Shown one piece after another: positions 10,743 through 22,800 of a stretch of 64,000 nucleotides of DNA. Made by a program: the position numbers and the translations under genes. How positions within the stretch are numbered: position 1 is the stretch's first letter; the number at the start of each line of letters is the position of its first letter. The stretch is taken from positions 3,071,537 through 3,135,536 of the forward strand of contig NC_030991.1 of the NCBI RefSeq assembly GCF_000149955.1, read 5' to 3'. This stretch comes from Fusarium oxysporum f. sp. lycopersici 4287. Lineage: Eukaryota > Ascomycota > Sordariomycetes > Hypocreales > Nectriaceae. The notes beneath the pieces were generated by a model. The model ran no database searches and was not told the origin of the DNA. It worked only from the letters and a program-made list of their open reading frames with translations.

Positions 10743-12800
10743 ACCGTGAAAGTTAAGATATGACGGGACGTCCGTACTCGTTCTCAAATGAAAATTATAT
10801 TCAAATAGCAAGGCCCAACAGCATATAATAGACCTGAGACGCTGTCGAGCTACCACTTCCAATGTAGGATTAGATACTTTGTGTTGCCAAAATGCATTTA
10901 TTCCTCGTTGACTGACCAAGCCAACTGTTCCAGGTCAACATGTCTACCAAAAGTGACGTATCTAAGAAATTGGAAGCCGTAAAAGTCGTGACACTTTTCT
11001 TAAATTGTGAGGCCGGAAACGGGAGTCAAACTTACCATTTAAAGTTACCAGCGCGGGCCAGTTGATATAACTATTGAGTAAATCAAGGGGGCGGCAGACA
11101 GGTGTACGGAGTATGGATAGGATCCTCGATTGGAGTCCGCAAGCCCGCTAAACTGAGGACAGCTCAGGAGTCTGAGCTCACCGTCGTGAATGATGTATCA
11201 GATTTGGTTGACGATGAGTCGTTGTAAAATCGGGCTCTTCTACACAGGCGGCTCTGGGCCGACAGGGTAGCTTGTCGTCTCTTTTCATGAGAAGGGATAT
11301 AACGCAGGGACTCGGCTTCGTTCATGATACGTTCTTATTCAATGAGGGAACATGGAGGTTGTCAACAAACCCGACGCGAAACTCAGGAGGTCACAAGGTT
11401 CTCTTGATGAAACTTTTTCCGCATTTGTAATATTTTCTTTCAAAGTTAATCCCAAAGCAGTCGGGTTCTTTGTTGTCTAAATTCATTGTAATTTTACAGA
11501 GAACACTGAAGAAGCAAAAAATCCCGATGATGGTACAGATTATTAAGGCAAACAATTTTTGGTATTACCTCAGGAAGGTCAGCCACTCAGGAATACTTCT
11601 GGACTCTAACAGTGCTGTTTTAACCCCCTATTATGGCCTAGTGGTTGGGTTTTCAACGCAAGGCTGGGAGGCAGTGACTCAAACAACACTCTGCAGCTTG
11701 ACCAGGATAGAAGTCCGTTTCCAGACTCGTAGAGATGGCAACATGCTACCGTTGGTACTCATGGTGATGTGCTTCGTCGCGTTTTCAGTCGCGTTCTAGA
11801 GGTTTACGGGCCCGTAGACGCGTCGTTAGGAACGTCGGAAACTCGAGTCGGTGATGCCGTAGCGGGGTTTTCGGTGCTGGAGGATTCCATCTCTTGTATT
11901 GCTGAAACTACGCAAGGTATGTGCACGCATTGGGGTTTCAATTGATTGAGGCGAGTTCAGTTAGTGCTGGAGACTGTTAGTATTGAGGAGAGGTGACGGA
12001 GAGCTTAAGTTATGTCTTGCTTCACCTTCGGTATTCTCACATCATTACGCAGAGGTAATGAGCACAGGTATATTATAATGGCCGGCAATATAAATTTATC
12101 GGATAGGACGCGGAACATGTCGTCAAGTCTATACATTGTGAAATTCCAGTCGTCCCACTCTGCCATGCCGATACGGAACCAAGGCGTCGTACTCAGTAGG
12201 TATAGGCATACACACTCTAGCATCCTCTACACGTCGGTAGTTCACACTTCGCCACAAGAGTGATAGAGACCAGGCCACCAGGAAACGGGCACAGAAGCGA
12301 GCACCCCACCTCTTGCCATGGCACGATGATTGTCTTTTTCTCTACGCACGATGATCTCTTGCCGAAGGCCAATTCCTGTCTGTCACGAGATGGACGATAC
12401 CTGCTCGTATCCGTGCTCTCATCATCTGGTCGACGTTCTTGGCTGGGCTTACGGTTGTTGTGCTGCGGACGAAAGCATCCTGGCGTGGTCAGTTCGAAAC
12501 CAGCTTCGACCGGACATCGAGAAGCTGCGACAGAGGAAGCAAGCAAGAGAGGTCTCGGGATTTCTCATCCTTGATCTTCACCGTGTTGCCGTTTTTGCCG
12601 ATCTGGTGCCATGCGCGCCCTCGCGTTGAGCAGGCCGAATGACAGTCAAGGAAGGATAGTCACGTTCACAACGCTCAGCAAAAGGGAACTCTTGCACACT
12701 CGATCTTGAGACCAGAAAAAATAGCATGATCACAGCCAGCCGGATCCTTAAAGGGATTGTGGAACTTCTCCAAGAGCTCCTTTGTGATGTGACTAGTGTA
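10743..12800. other. No recognisable gene
   Basis: About 2 kb, AT-rich around 11400-11560. Frames 11470-11799 (+) and 12260-12642 (+, three overlapping) have no motif I can name. The hydrophobic peptide near 12415-12470 (ALIIWSTFLAGLTVVVL) could be one membrane segment of a decayed gene. Nothing more can be supported. Confidence 0.35.
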
Positions 12801-12815
12801 TAATATACTTGGATG

Positions 12816-13301
12816 CTACGCACATACAACATCACGATAAACGCGACCGCCAAAGTATAAGTTCCTTCCGGGCTGGCGTTGCAGCTTGTTAAGAGTTGTG
12901 GGCCACAGTGTGCTCAGAAACGATTCGACAGCTTTAGGCGATAGAACAGGGCTTAATGGTTGGCGCACGAGAATCTGCTTGAGCGCGTTGCTAAGACTGA
13001 TGATGGTATTCGATGGGCTCAAGCATTCTCGCGTTGGTGGCGTGCCTGGGGCCGCTGAAGGCTGAGGCGTATTGCATAACGCCATTTCCTCCCATTTCAC
13101 ACCGAGTAAAAGAGAACTTATGCCTCTTGGTGTAGAAGGGGGAATTGAAATAAGGATTGTTTTCAGTGGTTTAATTTTGTGGTATGGCCTCTTTTTTGAG
13201 GAATGAGCTTGCGCCGAAAGATATTTTCTGTAATGCTTTCTAATCAAACCTGCATATCTTGCGCCATGTTGTGGCCGATGATAAAAAGGGGAAGAAAACA
13301 A
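12816..13301 (-). CDS. Hypothetical ORF or 3' UTR of the methyltransferase gene
   Basis: A 161-residue frame beginning 17 bp past the stop codon of the upstream minus-strand gene. It has no signal peptide, membrane segment or recognised domain, and its first 60 residues are basic and low in structure. The close spacing makes the 3' untranslated region of the upstream transcript the likelier explanation. The C-terminal part (ALKQILVRQPLSPVLSPKAV) looks more protein-like, so a decayed gene end is possible. Confidence 0.2.
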   Translation of the reverse strand: MFSSPFYHRPQHGARYAGLIRKHYRKYLSAQAHSSKKRPYHKIKPLKTILISIPPSTPRGISSLLLGVKWEEMALCNTPQPSAAPGTPPTRECLSPSNTIISLSNALKQILVRQPLSPVLSPKAVESFLSTLWPTTLNKLQRQPGRNLYFGGRVYRDVVCA

Positions 13302-13318
13302 CGTGTTGTATTATGTGC

Positions 13319-16300
13319 TTAGACACTGGTGATGCGCTCAAGAGGAGCTCGAGCGCAGCAGACCATGAGCTTTAGGCTTGTACCGAGCTCTCCTGACTCC
13401 GAGAGTAAAGACTTATCGCTCCAGATGCTCTTTCCGGAGGGGCTCTCAGCTGCGTTCTCGTAACATCGTGTGTACCACCATCGACCAACGTGGCTGACTA
13501 TTCTGGTGATACCTTCGTCTGCCAAGGGGCTGTTGTCATTCATCATCTCGGATAGACTAGCAGGATCCTTCTTGCCCTCGTCGGCCTTACTGTCTGAGCG
13601 AGTGAAGGAACTTGCGACGGGGACGGCTACTCGTGCTACCTCGATGGTAGTGAAACTAACATTGCCGAGAAGACGAACAATGAGATCCGCGGTTGATCCA
13701 AGACTGGCCTCAGGCGTCTTCTCATTGATCCGCTCTTTTAGACGGCGAACTGTACGTCGGCCCCGATTGCCCATGTTGTTGAGGTCGACATCTAGAATGG
13801 AGAGCTCGATAAAACCTCCTGGCTTCAGCACACGGCGAGCTTCAATAAGAATGTTGCGATAGTATGCTTCAGGCGCTGCTACAGGGAAGCGGTACACAAC
13901 AGCCGTGAAACTATGAGGAGCAAAGGGGAACTTGTCGAGGTGAGAGACGTATTGGATCTGATGGTGGTTTAAAGGGCTCAGAGGGAAGCTCGAAGATGAA
14001 CTCTTGAGTTCTTCAGGAACAGGAGCACGAGGAGACAGGTTAAAGAAGGTAGCGGCCGGGTATGTTTCGGCAGCGTAGAATGACCAATCATCGTTACCAA
14101 GGCCATCAATCACAAGGACTGAGTGTCTCTTCAGTGATCTGTCAACAGGAACCAGTTCATAGCGAACGTCACTGAAGAGAGCCTGCCCGAAGGTAAGCCA
14201 CTTACTCACCGTTATTGAGCCAACCCTAAGGTTGACTTGCGCGAGCGGTGGCCCATCCTCTGAAGAGGTGCTAGCATCAGACCGCCTTGTCTTGCGGGAT
14301 GATCGGCTGCTTCGTCGAGATACCTCACCAGTTGCAGGTGCCTCACTGTTGGTGTTACTGTCTACATATTCCGAAACAAACTCGGAGACTGAGATGGGAG
14401 TGCTGGGGCTTGGGTGGGGTTCGAAAGCGGCCCGGAGATATTCAGTCATGTCGGCGCTGCAAGTGATAGAAATGGTGGCTGCCTTGAATTTTCGGCTTCC
14501 ATCCTCATCGATGACAACAGTAGATGTCTCTATAAGCTTCTCATTACTAGCCAGCTTCGACTCGTAAGCCTCAAGATGAAACGGTGTACCTCGTGAAGAG
14601 GTTGGGGAGGGAACTGCTTTGCCAGCACCTTCTCCGACGAGATCATCGTACTCATTCCATACCTCGTCTTCTGCAGGAGAATCATTAGGCTGTGGGATCA
14701 CAGCAGTAGAACCAGAGAAGGCAAGAATACCGGAATAGCTCGAGCTAGATGTACCAATATTTCCCTCGCAGTCCTTGCAAGACGAAAAGGCAAAGGATTC
14801 CTTTTCAACTCGGCTCAAAGCAGGTAAATTGGAGTCACTCGATGAGAGATTGTTGGGGCTTCCTCCTGTTGAGCCGTCGGTAGTCAGATCAGGAACAGGA
14901 GTAGAAGGTCTGGAAGGTGAAGGACCTTTGGCAATTGACTCGGGATCGTAGACCTCAAGGTTTTTAGTTGTCGATTTCTTGCTAGCCCCGAAAGGCCTAT
15001 AAAAGCTCATTGGAGACACATTTTCATTAGTGTTACGCACAACCTTGGGGATTCTCCCGACTTGAGAAAGTCGACTTCGTCGACTAGCAGTGGTTCTTGT
15101 TGAAAGAGGCTGTACAGTAGGCTTCTTGGACATTAGCGTCTGCTCGGGTACAGGCAAACGAGGGTTGATCTTCATCTCGAAGTTCTCCAGCCTTGGTAGA
15201 TGAGTTGGCTCTACAGGCCGCACCAGAGAGTTGATTGATGATCGTGTCTCTGGCGTGCCTTGCGAAAGCTCGGGAACTACACCAACAAAAGATGATTTTC
15301 CATAAACTTCGACAATCCTCAAGCCATCTTGAATGTCCGTCGGCTCGCAATCCTCCTGCTCTGACATAGCTATCATAGCATAAAGGGCGGGTGGCTTCTT
15401 TCCAATTGGCTTGGCACTAGTCGAGACTTTCTCGCTCTGTTTACGCCGCTGGGTCTGGGCTGGCCTTCCGAACCAATACCACTTTCGAGGAGATCGCGGC
15501 CTCTTGACAAGCTTCTTGGGTACAGGGTGAGAAGACTTGACCTCATGAGAAATCCCCCGTTGCAGCTCGGAGTGGGACTCATTAGACATGACACTGGTAT
15601 CGGAACTTTTCATGGGCGATGGCGGATATCCATATCTGCTGATGGGCTCAGGTAATTTTAGGGGGTCACCCGGCGAAGATCGAAGCGACGGATAGATCTT
15701 CGGGAAGCCAATCTCGACGTCTTCAGAATCACTACTCTCTGAGGGACGACGAGTACCAAAAGCTGAATCTGGAGTGTGTGATAGAGGTGACAACCTCGAC
15801 TCCTCGGTTGCCAGGCTTTGGGAGCTTACACTCTGAGTGGTTTCAGAACTTGCATTTCGATTCTCGATAACCACTGGGTTGGCCCGATCCACACAGCATA
15901 AACTGTTGTTGGAACCGGGTTCTTGAGTCTTCTGACTGCTGGGGTGGTCGCGCGTCATGTTGCTGATACTGCCACTGCGTCTCTTGGCAGCGCCAATACT
16001 TCCATAACCTTCATGACCTGTGCCGGCTGCGGGACCTTTGCGAAGAGTCTTCTTTTCCTTCCCAGACTTCCTGACTGGTGCTACGTTGGCGTGATTGTTA
16101 AGGCTAAAGAATGGGAGTCGTGAGAATAGGGAGGTTGCCACATTAGCACTCGTTGTGCTTGTCATTCGAGGTGGCTCGGGGAGCCTGGACTTCTTCGACT
16201 GGGCTGTTGCCTTAGCTGCTGGTTGAGAGCACAATTCGTCGTTTATGGGGAGTTGTGAAGTTAATGCTGTTCGGCCTCCATGAGTGCACTTCGGCTTCTG

Positions 16301-16861
16301 AGGCGACAAGGCTGCTGTAGCAGCAGACTCGCTTCCACGTCTTTCGGTTTTTAGGAGGAATTGAGGGAAAGTATTGCTGTGAATGACTGTCATGTGGTTA
16401 AACAATTGGATTTCTATGTCAGGGACGTCATCTCTGCTGGGTCGAGTAGGGTGTATAGCTCTTGGGGAAGTGGATCGCAAAACAGGTCTTGAAACCTTGC
16501 GCATCGGTTTGAACGACCATGTATCTTCATGAAGAATGGTTGGTGAAGGAAGCAATTGCTTGGTCTTCTTGATGGCTGCCTCTAGAACAGTTGAATTCGA
16601 TGACGATGTACTCAAGGACTCTCTAATAGCTACGCGATCGCGGGGATCAACGGTGACGGCATCGACTGCGTTAGGGAAACCTCCACCAGCTCTTTGTGTC
16701 ACAGAAGATTCCCTGAGGACAGGGCTTTGTAGTCGGTTAAGAGGTGTAGCATGATACGAAGGCTGAGATGCAACCGGGATTGACGTGGTGACGGTAGGGC
16801 TGGCGCTTCGGTTGATGTGATGAGTGTTTGACGTGTGAACTTGAGTAGAGCACGTATTCAA
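13319..16861 (-). CDS. Large protein with C-terminal SAM methyltransferase domain
   Basis: Intronless 1180-residue frame. Residues 1 to about 830 are Ser/Thr/Pro-rich, basic and apparently disordered, with patches such as RRSSRSSRKTRRSD. From about residue 880 a class I methyltransferase fold of the Methyltransf_11 kind can be seen: SVLVIDGLGNDDWSF (glycine-rich first strand), KFPFAPHSFTAVVYRFPV (strand 4) and ILIEARRVLKPGGFIELSI (the LKPGG post-motif typical of the family). The substrate is unknown, and the first motif departs from the usual ExGxGxG, so activity is uncertain. The first ATG of the open frame is at 16861. The minus-strand sequence upstream is CT-rich, as in fungal promoters. 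Inference: an intact host gene, and one of the few here without damage. Confidence 0.85.
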   Translation of the reverse strand: MNTCSTQVHTSNTHHINRSASPTVTTSIPVASQPSYHATPLNRLQSPVLRESSVTQRAGGGFPNAVDAVTVDPRDRVAIRESLSTSSSNSTVLEAAIKKTKQLLPSPTILHEDTWSFKPMRKVSRPVLRSTSPRAIHPTRPSRDDVPDIEIQLFNHMTVIHSNTFPQFLLKTERRGSESAATAALSPQKPKCTHGGRTALTSQLPINDELCSQPAAKATAQSKKSRLPEPPRMTSTTSANVATSLFSRLPFFSLNNHANVAPVRKSGKEKKTLRKGPAAGTGHEGYGSIGAAKRRSGSISNMTRDHPSSQKTQEPGSNNSLCCVDRANPVVIENRNASSETTQSVSSQSLATEESRLSPLSHTPDSAFGTRRPSESSDSEDVEIGFPKIYPSLRSSPGDPLKLPEPISRYGYPPSPMKSSDTSVMSNESHSELQRGISHEVKSSHPVPKKLVKRPRSPRKWYWFGRPAQTQRRKQSEKVSTSAKPIGKKPPALYAMIAMSEQEDCEPTDIQDGLRIVEVYGKSSFVGVVPELSQGTPETRSSINSLVRPVEPTHLPRLENFEMKINPRLPVPEQTLMSKKPTVQPLSTRTTASRRSRLSQVGRIPKVVRNTNENVSPMSFYRPFGASKKSTTKNLEVYDPESIAKGPSPSRPSTPVPDLTTDGSTGGSPNNLSSSDSNLPALSRVEKESFAFSSCKDCEGNIGTSSSSYSGILAFSGSTAVIPQPNDSPAEDEVWNEYDDLVGEGAGKAVPSPTSSRGTPFHLEAYESKLASNEKLIETSTVVIDEDGSRKFKAATISITCSADMTEYLRAAFEPHPSPSTPISVSEFVSEYVDSNTNSEAPATGEVSRRSSRSSRKTRRSDASTSSEDGPPLAQVNLRVGSITVSKWLTFGQALFSDVRYELVPVDRSLKRHSVLVIDGLGNDDWSFYAAETYPAATFFNLSPRAPVPEELKSSSSSFPLSPLNHHQIQYVSHLDKFPFAPHSFTAVVYRFPVAAPEAYYRNILIEARRVLKPGGFIELSILDVDLNNMGNRGRRTVRRLKERINEKTPEASLGSTADLIVRLLGNVSFTTIEVARVAVPVASSFTRSDSKADEGKKDPASLSEMMNDNSPLADEGITRIVSHVGRWWYTRCYENAAESPSGKSIWSDKSLLSESGELGTSLKLMVCCARAPLERITSV

Positions 16862-17246
16862 GGTTGGAGTGTAAATGGAGGAAGCGAGACAGGAACAGGG
16901 AAATAAAAAGGTAGCAAGATGGGTTCAAAATCTAAGAGATGAGAGACAAAGCAACGGAAGACAAGATACAAGATAGTAGCAAAATTTGAGAGCGAGTGGG
17001 GGGAGATATAATAAGGTAAGAAAAGCAAGTAAGTAAGGCAGATATTGTAGCAGCGGGGAAGGCTGCGACGGTAGCGGGAATAAAACGAAGAATAAGTAGT
17101 GTTCAGGCAAAGGGCGACCTTTCTGGGGCCATCATCGTGAGTCGGCAACACCATCTGGTACATGAATACATCGACTGATGGGAAGAGGTACATGCGTGGT
17201 AGACTAGAGTGTGGACGACTCTGACTGTGGCGCTTCTCCTAGTTCT
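16862..17246 (-). promoter_or_regulatory. CT-rich 5' flank of the methyltransferase gene
   Basis: On the minus strand this stretch is pyrimidine-rich (repeated CTTTTT, TTCTTCG and CTCCCCCC-like words). That is common just upstream of fungal start codons. The overlapping frames 16858-17193 and 16925-17110 are low-complexity products of it. No specific factor site is claimed. Confidence 0.4.
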
Positions 17247-17452
17247 TGTTGGAACATCCGGGGATCCTCCTTCCCTTCCGGATTCAGATTAACAGTCTGA
17301 AAGTCCTAGATTTAAAGTTTAAAGTCCTAGATGAAATCATTTAGAGATATAAACCTGAGAAGAACTCTCATCTCACTAATGAACAATTAAGTTTCGTAAA
17401 AAAAAAAAGAAATACATTTTTCACTCAGCACTACTGCGCAATATAAACAACA
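17247..17452 (+). mobile_element. Solo LTR of the Copia-1 family
   Basis: 206 bp starting TGTTGGAA and ending AACAACA, bounded by the 5-bp duplication GTTCT (17242-17246 and 17453-17457). The sequence is a diverged forward copy of the 194-bp LTRs at 22968 and 27673: it shares CTTCCCTTC, AACAGTCTGAAAGTCCTAGATTTA and CTACTGCGCAATATAAAC. It differs by scattered substitutions, several small length differences and an A11 run. Family knowledge: LTR-LTR recombination leaves a solo LTR with intact duplication. It lies in the 5' flank of the methyltransferase gene, about 385 bp upstream of that start codon. Confidence 0.93.
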
Positions 17453-19813
17453 GTTCTAGCCTGACCCGAATTAATAGGTGGCAGGCATGACCTTGCCAAG
17501 AATCGCATCTCGGACAGTCCTCCCATGCGATGCGATGCGATAAAATCATCCCCAAGTCGAGTCATCCGTTGTCAGTGAGTGAGGAATACCACGGCAGCTG
17601 TAATATCCGTAGGCTGCAGAGTACGTAAACTCAAGCGTGATGCTGCGCCGCTTTCCCTCCGAGATTATATCATGTCATTCGGTGCGTTGTCTCTTCAGAT
17701 GAGCTTTAGTGTTCAATCAGGATGTCCAGATCGCCAAGAGAGACTTCTAGCGCATAACCCTTCGGGTCAGAGGAGGTTATTGGCGGAACCTCGTCGATAT
17801 GTTCTCCTGCAGTGGTGCTGTTCTCAATGGTGTCGGATGGCTGAATTACCACACTTTTGGCCTACACCCCTGCAGATCGATAACGTCGTGCAAAGAACCC
17901 AGATGTTAAAAGACAATGTCACTCTGACAGGCAACGCTAGATCGACGAACTACAGAAACCCCTAGGCGTTAACGTCTCCTTTCAGGTCGTTTTCCTTGTC
18001 ACCCGGGATCTTTCTAGACCAGGCTCAGCATGCCACCATCCAACCAGACAATACATCTTTGGGATCGGACAACTTCCTTTGTACGGCGAGCAGCGAATGT
18101 AGTGCCATGGGAAGCGTGGCCCCTTGAGCAAGGAAAAACCATAAACACGAGATCCCCGAATGAGAAGTGGGTTGCGAGTGGGGGGTTGTTTAATACCGGC
18201 TGTCCATTGCCGGGGCAGACAGAATGCGGGTCTGTAGTGGAGAAGCTGAAAATTCTGGGGCCACGGGTGTACTCGAGTACAAAGAGAAGGAGGCGACCTT
18301 AACAGCCACTGCCCCCCCCGGCTCGAGACAACGGGTAGAGAGGTTTCACATGCAGGCAGTGGATCTCCTCGTCTCTAAGGTAGCCCTAAAACAGCAACGC
18401 AGGAACTCTCTGACGTCATTCCAATTGCTTCTCGGGCGTGCGTCGGCAAAAAGATGCATCCAGCGACCCCTCAACGTGGTTTCGCGACCTGGCGGGTTTG
18501 AGGTGTGGTATCCAGTGTTGACACAAATTTACACATCAAGCCACCTCGAATCGTCGGTAATCGAAATTGTAAACGGTTTTCTATTCACGCCCGAAGCAAA
18601 CAAGGCATGCATAGACCCGGACCCTAGGCGAATCATCGCAATTCCTGTACGGCAGTGTATTGTCGCCAGTCAACACCATTGTTCTCTGCTCAAGACAACC
18701 ACAGACTCTAACGTGCCTCTGCAGGACGCATCGCTATCCTACACTATTAGGCTTTTGGTCGTGAAAGCGCACAAACGGAACACACGCCTACGGGAGCAGA
18801 AGAAGCGCGAAAAGAACTCAAAGGAAGCTTGAGATGAAGTTTTTCGGAAGGAAATATCCATTGTCCGCCAGTTACGAACATAGGTTGCTACTCAAACTAG
18901 GACGTAAAGAAGGCTGCCCAATGCCTTGTAGTTCGCGATGGCAGCATTCTTCATAACCAATGGAAGAATGCCAGAAGGGAACAGCTGAATTACCAAAGAA
19001 GTAGGCTCTTATGCACCTCATGACATATACCTCTGTGTTTACAGATCTGTGGAAGTTAGTGATGACTGATACTCCATGGCTGAGTATGGAAACTTCGACG
19101 GCCAGGGAAAAATGTAAATTCTGGCCCAGCTAGCATCTAACTTCGGTCTCCCTATGGCCCTGGGAGGGTCCGAGCCGTGTGTGATTGTCAACCACTTTCC
19201 GCCAATCCATTCTCTTTTCTCTTTCAGATTTACAAGCCTATTCTCCTCAGCCTAGTAGCGCGTAGGTAAGTCTCGTATCTCTCGTATCAATTCCTGAAGG
19301 CTATAATAGACTTTTGTTGAGCTTGGTTCATGTGCTTCGGATCCTTCCACAAACCCAGGTCATTTTTGGCCTCCGTTCCGACGACAGACATACGCGGGGA
19401 TCGCCCCTTTAAAGAGGTTGAGGCCTAAGCAAAGAAAGCACGAACTCGGAGTCAGATTCAAGTTAGAGCAACCGTTGAGCTCCTTAGTTGCCACTCTCGC
19501 AAAGCCCTCCAGAAATATGTGAAGTACTTTCGCCGTCTGGTCAGTTCAAAAGATACACGTTTGAAAGCAGAATAAAGCACGGACGTACATGGTATGAATG
19601 CCTTACTCGGCCATAGAATCTGACTGTGGGTCTCTGTATGATGTATTGGGCCAACGCCATGTGCCGAAGTAGCTGGGGACTCCACGGTTCGTTACTCTCC
19701 TCATACGAACACGAGGTCTATCTTCGAAAGTTTGGCATCTCTGAGCCATGGAAGAGACTAAAAAGAGCATATTGGGTTCCCCAGCACAATCGAGGGGCTC
19801 CTCGATAGTATGG
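17453..19813. other. Gene-poor stretch with one unassigned ORF
   Basis: No recognised gene or transposon end. The only sizeable frame is 18224-18832 (+), listed separately. A run of eight C lies near 18312-18319. Sequence 19458-19813 probably holds the 3' flank of the minus-strand regulator gene. Confidence 0.35.
18224..18832 (+). CDS. Unassigned 202-residue ORF
   Basis: Open frame of mixed composition ending in a lysine/arginine-rich tail (REQKKREKNSKEA). I recognise no domain, signal peptide or membrane segment, and the start is arbitrary. It could be chance in GC-balanced sequence. Confidence 0.15.
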   Translation: MRVCSGEAENSGATGVLEYKEKEATLTATAPPGSRQRVERFHMQAVDLLVSKVALKQQRRNSLTSFQLLLGRASAKRCIQRPLNVVSRPGGFEVWYPVLTQIYTSSHLESSVIEIVNGFLFTPEANKACIDPDPRRIIAIPVRQCIVASQHHCSLLKTTTDSNVPLQDASLSYTIRLLVVKAHKRNTRLREQKKREKNSKEA

Positions 19814-22800
19814 TCAGTGCCACTCGTATGTGGAGTAACACTGGAATTCATCAAGAAGCTGCTTGGCTGGTTCTGCTTCCTCAATCCAACTCGTAATCAG
19901 TACCTGCTGTATCGTATTAAGCACCTCCTGTACCGCCTTGAGAATAACATCGAGCTCGCTCTTAGAAATTCTACTCAGATCCAGTCCTTTTGACTCCGGC
20001 AGCATCTTTTGCAATTCATCAATCGTGGCATAAGTCACTTCGCTGGACTGCTGCTGCTCAGTGTTCTCGCTGAATGATATGTTGCGCTGAGTCATTGGCC
20101 TGGTTCTTCCTTTGATATGAATCTGTTCAGATTCTGCCTCGACCTCCTGCTGTTCTTTGATATCCCCCTTCAGGAAGAGTTCATGGATCCTATCAAGGAT
20201 CCTTTGCACTCCAGGGCACATGCCTCGTACTGGTACCTCGCGGTCAAAGTTGGTAAGGAGAGTGTTCTTGCAGTGAATGGTAATCTTCCCGTCTGCTATA
20301 GCATAGCCCCAGTCATCGTCATCGTATGTGACAGAGGGCTTACTACCTCGCGGTTTCTCCTCATTATCCTTGTAGGTATCGTCGACTCCATCGATATGTT
20401 TGTCCACAGGCAGTGTGGGTGCATTCTGTTTGTCCTGTCCTGGTCTCGCCCCCACGACTATAGTACCCTCTGCTGAATCTGAGTCGGACTCGTCGTGAAT
20501 GAATGTCTCTGGTAGGCTTGATTTACTCTTGGGGGAAGTCAGATTTGAGTCTGGATCAGGTCGTGCTTGATGCGGAATCTCAGAATGTACCTATATATGT
20601 TAGTCACGATAAGTAAGAGTCTTTCCAAAATTTCACCGCCCCGCTATCACGCCCGCTACGCCACTCACCTCCCTGATGATATTGCTTGTGCTCAATACTG
20701 GTAGCTCAAGTTCCGGCGTTGAAGGAAAGTTTTGCGTTCCTTGGAGGTGTGTCAGGTATGTTTGAGGCTGAGATATCCTGTTACAATCCATCTCCTGGTA
20801 TTTCAGTGGGCGTTCACCGATGTCTGAGTATATCCTATTTGCATTAGCCGAACTCGGAGCGGCCGCTTCTACTCGCGGCACACAGTCTTGTTGTAGGGTC
20901 TCGTGTGCATCTTCTGCAGGAGGTGCCTGGTCAACTGAAGAGAGAAATCCGGTAAATGAAGCACTGCTCAATGGTGCATGGTGAGAAGGACCCATATGAA
21001 GAGAAGTACTATTCAGTATCTGTGGTCGTGGCGTAAGATATCGGGGAGGCTGAAGTTTCTCTCTTGTGCTGCCGAGGCTAAAGCCATAGAGTTTGACGAT
21101 CGTTTTGAGGGCAGATTCGAGTTTGTTCCATGGATGCACCCTGACACTATTCTTTCGCACGGCGACGGGCTGGGGGTCAGAGAATCCCATAATGATCTTA
21201 TGGAAATCTTGGCTCCATGGATCTTTCTCGGACACCGTAGTCGGGTCAAGCTTACTCAACGTACTGCGAATAAGGTTCCTCTCTGGTAGGGAAAAAGGTT
21301 TTTTCGTGTCGACAAGGTACTCGACAAGGAGGATAATCTCGCAAGATGTAATATAGAACTCGCCTTTTGCAGCCCACAACATACACGAGACGCGTCCCCC
21401 GCCATCGGATTGACTATTGATGCTCGACAATTCGAAGGTAGTATTCAATGTCGATCCCTTTCGTGTTCTGTGGAAGACAACAATCCGACGATGCTTGGCC
21501 TTGTCCTGCTCTGACCAGTTCTCTCCCATCGATTTCAGATCACCCGTAATCTTCAAAACCGCCTTACTAGGATCAGATGAAGTGAGTTGGCAGTTTTCAT
21601 CGTTTCGAGCATTAGCACTATCAATGCTAGTTTGGGTCAGCTGGAGAGCATTATTGGTCCCGCCGTCTACCAGGGCATGACCGTTGTCCCAGTTGGTGGA
21701 CGTATCAGGGTAGTCTTTGCCTCCCAGTAGAGAAGGTAGTCCTGGATCTGGAGGAGATTGCCCTTGTGAAAACGAATAAATTCCCTAAGCAAGTTAGTTG
21801 TGGTACTTTATAGCTTTGCCAAGGTCCGACCGCTGTGCCATAATGTCACGCGACGTCACTTACCTCGTCGACACCATCACTTGTAACCGAGGCTGCTGGC
21901 TTGTGTTTACATTTTTTGGTGTGGCGCTCCTGATTGTCCTTTCGAGGAAACGTCTTAGTGCAATCCCGCCAGGCGCATTTATATGGACGTTCACGAGTGT
22001 CTTTGAAGCAAATGTTAGTAATATTGTTAATTCAATGGCCTGTCTTGCTTACGAATCTTCAAATGGCGTTTATATTCGCCAGGGTATTGATACCATTTGG
22101 GACAAAAAGGACACCATAATGCCTTTTGACTTCCTTTCTTGGCGGCTTTTGCCCTATGCATATTCCGTTGGGAAGCTTTTGCGCCCAACTTTGCTAGTAC
22201 ACCCCCAGTTGCTGGCAAGCTTTTCAGGCTCTCAGAGAATTCTGGAGTCGGCACTCTTGGTATCATTGCTTGCGGCCAATTCGAATCAATTTGGGCGTCT
22301 GGTAGCAGCGCTGGGTTCCTAAGAACACCGCTTTGCGCTGGTAGTTGGCAACGAGGTATATATTCTGACTGGATATCTCCTGTCGGCTCTTTAGAGACCT
22401 GACCTTGGCTTAAACATTGTTCCGGGAATAGATCATCAGATACTCGGGCTCTAGGCCCTCTTTTAAATGAGCTTTGGCACTGTGAAGTCGGAAAGGTTGC
22501 TAACTGGGAGGAACTTGAATGACCAGGATCGAGCGACATATTCGCGTATGGGGCCATTTCATATTGAGCAGGCTGGCTTTCAGTATAATGGGCGTAGGAT
22601 CCTTTTGGTAGTATGTTGTCGTGGACTGGAGCAGTATAAAAGGCGCTTGGGTAGTCATCAGTCAATGTCTCGATTTCTGGAGCTGAATATGGAGGATCCG
22701 TGAGAGATTGTTCCACTTCCTGTGATAGTTGATGATGAGTCGGGATCAAGTCTGTTTCGGTAGCAACACCTGGATTTCCTACCTCCGTGACATAGGATGG

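Noticed and set aside
12260..12642. Three overlapping + strand ORFs that might form a gene
   Set aside because: No motif, no convincing start, and the frames conflict. Kept only as a remark in the region note.
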